A DNA stretch of 12,070 nucleotides, from positions 1 through 12,070 of the forward strand of contig JAEYXX010000042.1 in the NCBI GenBank assembly GCA_023431055.1, written 5' to 3'. Every line of letters begins with the position of its first letter. Positions within the stretch are counted from its first letter, which is position 1. The notes beneath the pieces were generated by a model. That model was not told the DNA's origin and searched no databases. It saw nothing but the letters and a program-made list of their open reading frames with translations. The DNA is from Pseudomonadota bacterium. Its GTDB lineage: Bacteria; Pseudomonadota; Gammaproteobacteria; Pseudomonadales; Pseudomonadaceae. Made by a program: the position numbers and the translations under genes. Positions 7,750 to 12,070 of this stretch are shown here, one piece after another.

Positions 7750-10236
7750 ATGGCCGATTGGCAATCCCTCGATCCCGAGGCCGCCCGCGAGGCGGAAAAA
7801 TACGACAACCCCATCCCGAGCCGCGAACTGATTCTGGCCCACCTGGCCGAACGGGGTTCGCCCGCCAGCCGCGAGCAACTGGTCGAAGAATTCGGTCTCG
7901 ACACCGACGACCAACTCGAAGCGCTGCGCCGCCGTCTGCGCGCCATGGAGCGCGATGGCCAACTCATCTATACCCGTCGCGGCACCTACGCGCCGGTGGA
8001 CAAGCTCGATCTGATCTGCGGTCGCATCAGTGGCCACCGCGACGGCTTCGGCTTTCTCGTGCCGGACGATGGCAGCGACGATCTGTTCCTCAGCCCGGCG
8101 CAGATGCGCCTGGTATTCGATGGCGACCGCGCGCTGGTGCGTGTGGCCGGTCTCGACCGTCGCGGCCGTCGCGAGGGCGGCATCGTCGAGGTGATCAGTC
8201 GTGCCCACGAAAGCATCGTGGGTCGCTACTACGAAGAGAACGGCATCGGCTTCGTCGTCGCCGACAACCCCAAGATCCAGCAGGAAGTGCTGGTCACGCC
8301 GGGGCGCACCGCCGGCGCGCGCATCGGCCAGTTCGTCGAGATCAAGATCACCCACTGGCCCACGCAGCGCTTCCAGCCGCAGGGCGACATCGTCGAGGTG
8401 ATCGGCAACTACATGGCGCCGGGCATGGAGATCGACGTGGCGCTGCGCAGCTACGACATTCCGCATGTCTGGCCCGAGGCGGTGATCAAGGAAGCGCGCA
8501 AGCTCAAGCCCGAGGTGGAGGAGAAGGACAAGGAGAAGCGCATCGATCTGCGTCATCTGCCCTTCGTCACCATCGACGGCGAAGACGCGCGCGACTTCGA
8601 CGATGCCGTGTACTGCGAGAAGAACAGCAGCCGCTGGAAGCTGTTCTCCGGTGGCTGGAAACTCTACGTGGCCATCGCCGACGTGTCGCACTACGTCAAG
8701 GTCGGTTCGGCGCTGGACGCCGAGGCGGTAGAGCGCGGCAACTCGGTGTACTTCCCCGAGCGCGTCGTGCCGATGCTGCCGGAGGAGTTGTCCAACGGTC
8801 TGTGCTCGCTCAACCCGCACGTCGATCGCCTGGCCATGGTCTGCGAAATGACCATGTCCAAGAGCGGCCAGATGGTCGACTACAAGTTCTACGAGGCGGT
8901 GATCCACTCCCACGCGCGCCTGACCTACAACAAGGTCAGCCTGATGCTGGAAGATCCCAAGAGCAGCGAGGGCAAGTCCCTGCGCAGCGAGTACAAGGAA
9001 GTCCTTCCGCACCTCAACCAGCTCTATGCGCTGTACCAGGTGCTGGTGGCCGCTCGTCACGAGCGTGGCGCCATCGACTTCGAGACGCAGGAGACGCGAA
9101 TCATCTTCGGCACCGATCGCAAGATCGACGAGATCCGCCCGACCCAGCGTAACGATGCGCACAAGCTGATCGAGGAATGCATGCTGGCGGCCAACGTCGC
9201 CACCGCGCGCTTCATGCAGGATCACGAGATTCCGTCGCTTTATCGCGTGCACGATGGCCCGCCGCCCGAGCGCCTGGAGAAGCTCAAGGCCTTCCTCGGT
9301 GAGCTGGGGCTGTCGCTGCAGCGTGGCAAGTCCAAGGACGGCCCGTCGCCCAAGGACTATCAGCGCCTGCTGGAAAGCATTCGCGAGCGCCCGGACTACC
9401 ACCTGATCCAGACCGTGATGCTGCGCTCGCTGAGCCAGGCGGTGTACAGCGCGCAGAACGAAGGGCACTTCGGCCTCAACTACGAGGCCTACACCCACTT
9501 CACCTCGCCGATCCGCCGCTACCCCGATCTGCTGGTGCACCGCGCCATTCGCAGCGTGATCCGCTCCAAGCGCGAAACCAAGCACGTCGAGCGTGCTGGC
9601 GCGGCGAGCTTGCCCAAGGTGCGCATCTATCCGTACGACGAGGCGACCCTGGAAAAACTCGGCGAGCAATGCTCGATGACCGAGCGCCGCGCCGACGAAG
9701 CGACCCGCGACGTGGTCAACTGGCTCAAGTGCGAGTTCATGCAGGATCGTGTCGGCGAGACCTTCGCCGGCGTGATCACTGCGGTGACCGGCTTCGGCAT
9801 CTTCGTCGAGCTGCGCGACATCTACGTCGAGGGGCTGGTGCACGTCACCGCGCTGCCGGCCGACTACTACCACTTCGATCCGGTTCATCATCGCCTTTCC
9901 GGCGAGCGCAGCGGCCGCAGCTTCCGTCTTGGCGACAGCGTCGAGGTCAAGGTGATGCGCGTCGACCTGGACGAACGCAAGATCGACTTCGAACTGAGCC
10001 AGGGCAAGGCCGGCAAGGACGATGATGCGCGTCGTGGCGGCAAGCCGGGTGGCATGGGCAATACCGACGTGCAGAAAAGCCGTGAGGTGAAGAAGGCCCT
10101 GCTCGACAGCGCCAAGAAAGGTGGCGGCAAGGCGCCGGCGAAGAAAACCTCCAGCCATCGCAAGGGGGCGCCGGCGCCCAAGGCCAAGGCCGAGACAAGC
10201 GGTAACAAGCCGAGCAAGCGTAAGGCGAAACGATGA
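7750..10236 (+). CDS. rnr: Ribonuclease R
   Basis: RNase R is a processive 3'-5' exoribonuclease that can degrade structured RNA; it acts in RNA quality control, tmRNA-linked decay and cold adaptation (family knowledge). The 828-residue protein has a winged-helix N-terminus (about 20-80), cold-shock domains (about 85-240) and a catalytic RNB domain (about 260-600). The active-site stretch IDGEDARDFDDAV has Asp276, Asp282, Asp284 and Asp285, matching E. coli D272, D278, D280 and D281. HFTSPIRRYPDLLVHR lies late in the RNB domain. An S1 domain (about 669-752) and a Lys/Ala-rich basic tail to 828 follow. The ATG at 7750 gives the expected MADWQSLDPEA N-terminus, though its ribosome site is poor. 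The stop overlaps rlmB by 4 nt. Confidence 0.97.
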   Translation: MADWQSLDPEAAREAEKYDNPIPSRELILAHLAERGSPASREQLVEEFGLDTDDQLEALRRRLRAMERDGQLIYTRRGTYAPVDKLDLICGRISGHRDGFGFLVPDDGSDDLFLSPAQMRLVFDGDRALVRVAGLDRRGRREGGIVEVISRAHESIVGRYYEENGIGFVVADNPKIQQEVLVTPGRTAGARIGQFVEIKITHWPTQRFQPQGDIVEVIGNYMAPGMEIDVALRSYDIPHVWPEAVIKEARKLKPEVEEKDKEKRIDLRHLPFVTIDGEDARDFDDAVYCEKNSSRWKLFSGGWKLYVAIADVSHYVKVGSALDAEAVERGNSVYFPERVVPMLPEELSNGLCSLNPHVDRLAMVCEMTMSKSGQMVDYKFYEAVIHSHARLTYNKVSLMLEDPKSSEGKSLRSEYKEVLPHLNQLYALYQVLVAARHERGAIDFETQETRIIFGTDRKIDEIRPTQRNDAHKLIEECMLAANVATARFMQDHEIPSLYRVHDGPPPERLEKLKAFLGELGLSLQRGKSKDGPSPKDYQRLLESIRERPDYHLIQTVMLRSLSQAVYSAQNEGHFGLNYEAYTHFTSPIRRYPDLLVHRAIRSVIRSKRETKHVERAGAASLPKVRIYPYDEATLEKLGEQCSMTERRADEATRDVVNWLKCEFMQDRVGETFAGVITAVTGFGIFVELRDIYVEGLVHVTALPADYYHFDPVHHRLSGERSGRSFRLGDSVEVKVMRVDLDERKIDFELSQGKAGKDDDARRGGKPGGMGNTDVQKSREVKKALLDSAKKGGGKAPAKKTSSHRKGAPAPKAKAETSGNKPSKRKAKR

Positions 10237-10982
10237 GTCAGTTGGAAAAGGTCTACGGCGTGCATGCCGTGGAGGCGTTGCTGCGCCACCATCCCAAGCG
10301 GGTCAAGCAATTGTGGCTGGCCGAGAGCCGCCAGGCGCCGCGCATCCAGCCGATGCTGGAGCTGGCGGCGCAGCACCGCGTGCCTGTCGGGCACAAGGAA
10401 CGCCAGGAGCTGGACGAATGGGCCGAGGGCGTGCACCAGGGTGTGGTCGCCGAGGTCAGCCCGAGCCAGGTCTGGGGTGAGAACATGCTCGACGAGCTGC
10501 TCGAGCGCAGCGAGGGCGTGCCCCTGCTGCTGGTGCTGGACGGCGTGACGGATCCGCACAACCTCGGCGCCTGTCTGCGCACTGCCGATGCGGCGGGGGC
10601 GCTGGCGGTGATCGTGCCCAAGGACAAGTCCGCCACCCTCAACGCCACCGTGCGCAAGGTGGCGTGCGGCGCGGCGGAGGTGATTCCGCTAGTGGCGGTG
10701 ACCAACCTGGCGCGCACCCTGGAAAAGCTGCAGAAGAAGGGCCTGTGGGTGGTCGGCACCGCCGGCGAGGCCGAGCAGGAACTGTATCAGCTCGACATGA
10801 CCGGCCCGACGGTGCTGGTCATGGGTGCGGAGGGCAAGGGCATGCGCCGCCTGACCCGCGAGCACTGCGATTACCTGGTCAAGCTGCCCATGGGCGGCAG
10901 CGTCAGCAGTCTCAACGTCTCGGTCGCCACTGGCGTCTGCCTGTTCGAGGCGGTGCGTCAGAGAAGCGGCCACAAGCTATAG
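10233..10982 (+). CDS. rlmB: 23S rRNA (guanosine-2251-2'-O)-methyltransferase RlmB
   Basis: RlmB uses S-adenosylmethionine to 2'-O-methylate G2251 in the P loop of 23S rRNA. The 249-residue protein has an N-terminal RNA-binding domain (about 1-75) and a C-terminal SPOUT/TrmD-fold knot. The three SpoU motifs are visible: DGVTDPHNLGACLRTADA (103-120) with Asn110, LVMGAEGKGM (195-204) with Glu200, and LPMGGSVSSLNVSVATGV (218-235) with Asn228. The start ATGA overlaps the rnr stop, so the two are translationally coupled; AAGG lies just upstream inside rnr. The TAG stop is the beginning of the AGGCTGCAGG repeat arm at 10981. Confidence 0.96.
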   Translation: MSQLEKVYGVHAVEALLRHHPKRVKQLWLAESRQAPRIQPMLELAAQHRVPVGHKERQELDEWAEGVHQGVVAEVSPSQVWGENMLDELLERSEGVPLLLVLDGVTDPHNLGACLRTADAAGALAVIVPKDKSATLNATVRKVACGAAEVIPLVAVTNLARTLEKLQKKGLWVVGTAGEAEQELYQLDMTGPTVLVMGAEGKGMRRLTREHCDYLVKLPMGGSVSSLNVSVATGVCLFEAVRQRSGHKL

Positions 10983-10990
10983 GCTGCAGG
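10981..10990 (+). repeat. Left arm of a composite heptamer inverted repeat after rlmB
   Basis: AGGCTGCAGG begins inside the rlmB stop codon and is identical to 7097-7106 after the MCP gene. It can pair with CCTGAAGCCT in the heptamers at 11039-11066, with a single G-A mismatch. Confidence 0.5.
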
Positions 10991-11004
10991 GCGCAGGTAA
11001 AAGC

Positions 11005-11029
11005 TGGAGTGGCGTGTGCGGTCACTCCA
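11005..11029 (+). other. Hairpin downstream of rlmB
   Basis: TGGAGTG (11005-11011) pairs perfectly with CACTCCA (11023-11029) around an 11-nt loop. No proper T-run follows (only TTT at 11036-11038), so it is at best a weak terminator for rnr-rlmB. Confidence 0.35.
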
Positions 11030-11038
11030 TCCTGGTTT

Positions 11039-11066
11039 GCCTGAAACCTGAAGCCTGAAGCCTGAA
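11039..11066 (+). repeat. (G/A)CCTGAA heptamer array, 4 copies
   Basis: Four consecutive heptamers lie here: GCCTGAA, ACCTGAA, GCCTGAA, GCCTGAA, followed by GCTG. Allowing for phase, the unit differs from the AGCCTGT array at 7167-7233 by one base and has the same period. It lies between rlmB and the rpsF promoter. Confidence 0.85.
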
Positions 11067-11098
11067 GCTGCTGTTGCTCAAATAATCGCCAATTCGCC

Positions 11099-11127
11099 TT
11101 GCGTGCGGCAGGGGGCTTCTCTAGAAT
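11099..11127 (+). promoter_or_regulatory. Sigma-70 promoter of the rpsF-rpsR operon
   Basis: TTGCGT (11099-11104) and TAGAAT (11122-11127) are separated by 17 nt and followed by a GC-rich discriminator (GGCGCCCC). This is typical of growth-rate and stringently controlled ribosomal promoters. Transcription would start near 11134, giving a leader of about 115 nt. Confidence 0.75.
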
Positions 11128-11134
11128 GGCGCCC

Positions 11135-11177
11135 CTTGCCGTGACGGCAGGCCTTTTTGCGCCTACCGCCCGGCAAG
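11135..11177 (+). promoter_or_regulatory. Structured rpsF leader, candidate S6:S18 autoregulatory site
   Basis: CTTGCCG (11135-11141) pairs perfectly with CGGCAAG (11171-11177). Inside it GGCAGGC (11146-11152) pairs with GCCTACC (11161-11167), with one mismatch. An asymmetric internal loop is left, containing the ACCGCC side. Published rpsF leaders bound by S6:S18 carry a conserved CCG in such an internal loop, so position and sequence fit. A competing hairpin TGCCG/CGGCA (11137-11141 with 11145-11149), followed by five Ts at 11154-11158, uses the same bases. I did not run a covariance model. Confidence 0.5.
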
Positions 11178-11203
11178 CTCATCACGAGAAAAACCCACTC
11201 CTT

Positions 11204-11227
11204 GCCTGACCACCTTAGTTGGCAGGC
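11204..11227 (+). other. Hairpin upstream of the rpsF ribosome site
   Basis: GCCTG-A-CCA (11204-11212) pairs with TGG-CAGGC (11220-11227) with one bulged A and a 7-nt loop. It ends 10 nt before the AAGGAG ribosome site (11238-11243) and may be part of the regulatory leader fold. Confidence 0.4.
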
Positions 11228-11248
11228 TACAACCCGTAAGGAGCATTT

Positions 11249-11671
11249 ATGCGTCATTACGAAATCATCTTTCTGGTTCACCCGGACCAGAGCGAGCAAG
11301 TCGGCGGCATGGTCGAGCGTTACACCAAGCTGATCGAAGAAGACGGTGGCAAGATTCACCGCCTGGAAGACTGGGGCCGTCGTCAGCTGGCTTACGCCAT
11401 CAACAACGTCCACAAAGCCCACTACGTGATGCTCAACGTAGAGTGCACCGGCAAGGCCCTGGCCGAGCTGGAAGATAACTTCCGCTACAACGACGCCGTG
11501 ATCCGTAACCTGGTCATCCGTCGCGACGAGGCCGTCACTGGCCAGTCCGAGATGCTGAAGGCCGAAGAAAACCGCAGTGAGCGCCGCGAGCGTCGTGAAC
11601 GTCCTGAAAACGCCGAGTCCAACGACGGCGATGACAGCGACAGCAACGACAGCGACAACGCTGACGAGTAA
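11249..11671 (+). CDS. rpsF: 30S ribosomal protein S6
   Basis: S6 binds the central domain of 16S rRNA as a heterodimer with S18 on the 30S platform. The 140-residue protein starts with the classic [18 protein letters not shown]. It carries the [20 protein letters not shown] core (62% along a typical S6 fold is complete by about residue 100). The C-terminal tail (about 105-140) is first Arg/Glu-rich and then strongly acidic with Asp/Ser/Asn repeats, ending ADE. The S6 tail is the substrate of the glutamate ligase RimK in proteobacteria. The AAGGAG ribosome site at 11238-11243 is strong. rpsR follows after 28 nt. Confidence 0.98.
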   Translation: MRHYEIIFLVHPDQSEQVGGMVERYTKLIEEDGGKIHRLEDWGRRQLAYAINNVHKAHYVMLNVECTGKALAELEDNFRYNDAVIRNLVIRRDEAVTGQSEMLKAEENRSERRERRERPENAESNDGDDSDSNDSDNADE

Positions 11672-11699
11672 TCCACGGATCTATTGAGGAGCCAATCAC

Positions 11700-11930
11700 A
11701 TGGCACGTTTCTTCCGTCGTCGTAAATTCTGCCGCTTCACCGCTGAAGACGTGAAAGAGATCGATTTCAAAGATCTCAACACCCTGAAAGCCTACATCTC
11801 GGAAACCGGCAAGATCGTTCCTAGCCGTATCACCGGTACCAAGGCTCGTTATCAGCGTCAGCTGGCCACCGCTATCAAGCGCGCCCGCTTCCTGGCCCTG
11901 CTGCCCTACACCGACAGCCACGGCCGCTGA
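11700..11930 (+). CDS. rpsR: 30S ribosomal protein S18
   Basis: S18 is the partner of S6 in the 30S platform. The 76-residue length and sequence ([18 protein letters not shown] at the N-terminus, [20 protein letters not shown] in the core) are those of proteobacterial S18. The ATG at 11700 has GAGGAG at 11686-11691. It lies between rpsF and a membrane-protein gene in the same direction. Confidence 0.98.
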   Translation: MARFFRRRKFCRFTAEDVKEIDFKDLNTLKAYISETGKIVPSRITGTKARYQRQLATAIKRARFLALLPYTDSHGR

Positions 11931-11966
11931 GATCGGATAGTCGACAAGCGTTAAGGAATAGATCGC

Positions 11967-12070
11967 ATGCGCGCCCTGGCTGAATACATCATGCGCGGCC
12001 GTATGCAGGCCACCCTCGTGGTGGTGGGATCGGCAGCGATGCCGCTGTTGTTCTGGTTGAGTGCCGCCGC
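11967..12070 (+). CDS. DUF2232-like membrane protein, 5' end only
   Basis: This open frame runs off the window after 34 codons. The ATG at 11967 has AAGGA at 11953-11957. The visible part is MRALAEYIMRGRMQATLV and then a hydrophobic stretch from about residue 16 onward, the start of a membrane helix. In Pseudomonas a multi-pass YybS/DUF2232 protein of unknown role lies between rpsR and rplI; the assignment rests mainly on this position, 36 nt after rpsR. The end is outside the window. Confidence 0.75.
   Translation, partial: MRALAEYIMRGRMQATLVVVGSAAMPLLFWLSAA

Noticed and set aside
7720..10158. An 812-codon open frame on the minus strand opposite rnr
   Set aside because: The cause is the same: it is codon-aligned with rnr, which avoids TTA, CTA and TCA. 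No ribosome site or family signature was seen.

Overview
The window looks like a chromosomal housekeeping segment of a Pseudomonas species. GC content is high, codon use is strongly G/C-ending, and the gene order hflK-hflC-DUF2065-hisZ-purA, then tRNA-Leu-rnr-rlmB-rpsF-rpsR, is the one I know from Pseudomonas. A HisZ-type regulatory subunit is also expected there, whereas enterobacteria lack it. I cannot fix the species; the P. mendocina/oleovorans side of the genus is a guess.

Layout. Positions 1-2058 hold hflK and hflC, the membrane regulators of the FtsH protease, translationally coupled by a 1-nt overlap. After hflC come a strong hairpin, a probable extended -10 promoter and, at its start site, a perfect intrinsic terminator (2066-2147). 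Positions 2163-4926 hold a small two-helix membrane protein (DUF2065/YjeT), hisZ and purA, closed by a UUCG-loop terminator. Positions 5096-7087 hold a methyl-accepting chemotaxis receptor with a likely FliA (sigma-28) promoter. Positions 7088-7285 hold an unusual heptamer repeat array and a bidirectional terminator. Positions 7286-7542 (minus strand) hold two tRNA-Leu(CAG) genes that differ only in the variable arm, with a clear sigma-70 promoter at 7606-7634. Positions 7750-10982 hold rnr and rlmB, overlapping by 4 nt. Positions 10983-11248 hold a second, related heptamer element, a ribosomal-protein promoter and a structured leader that fits an S6:S18 autoregulatory site. Positions 11249-12070 hold rpsF, rpsR and the 5' end of a DUF2232-like membrane protein.

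How they work together. HflK/HflC tune FtsH proteolysis. HisZ and PurA are linked through purines: histidine synthesis consumes ATP and returns AICAR to IMP, and PurA begins the conversion of IMP to AMP. RNase R and RlmB act on structured RNA and 23S rRNA, and S6/S18 sit side by side on the 30S platform, so the right half is RNA and ribosome biology. The chemoreceptor is functionally separate and has its own control signals.

I found no mobile element, CRISPR array, phage or toxin-antitoxin module, and no wholly new multi-gene system. The most novel-looking material is intergenic: two composite heptamer inverted-repeat elements of common design placed just after MCP and rlmB, the mutually exclusive rpsF leader folds, and the promoter built directly onto a terminator ahead of DUF2065-hisZ-purA.
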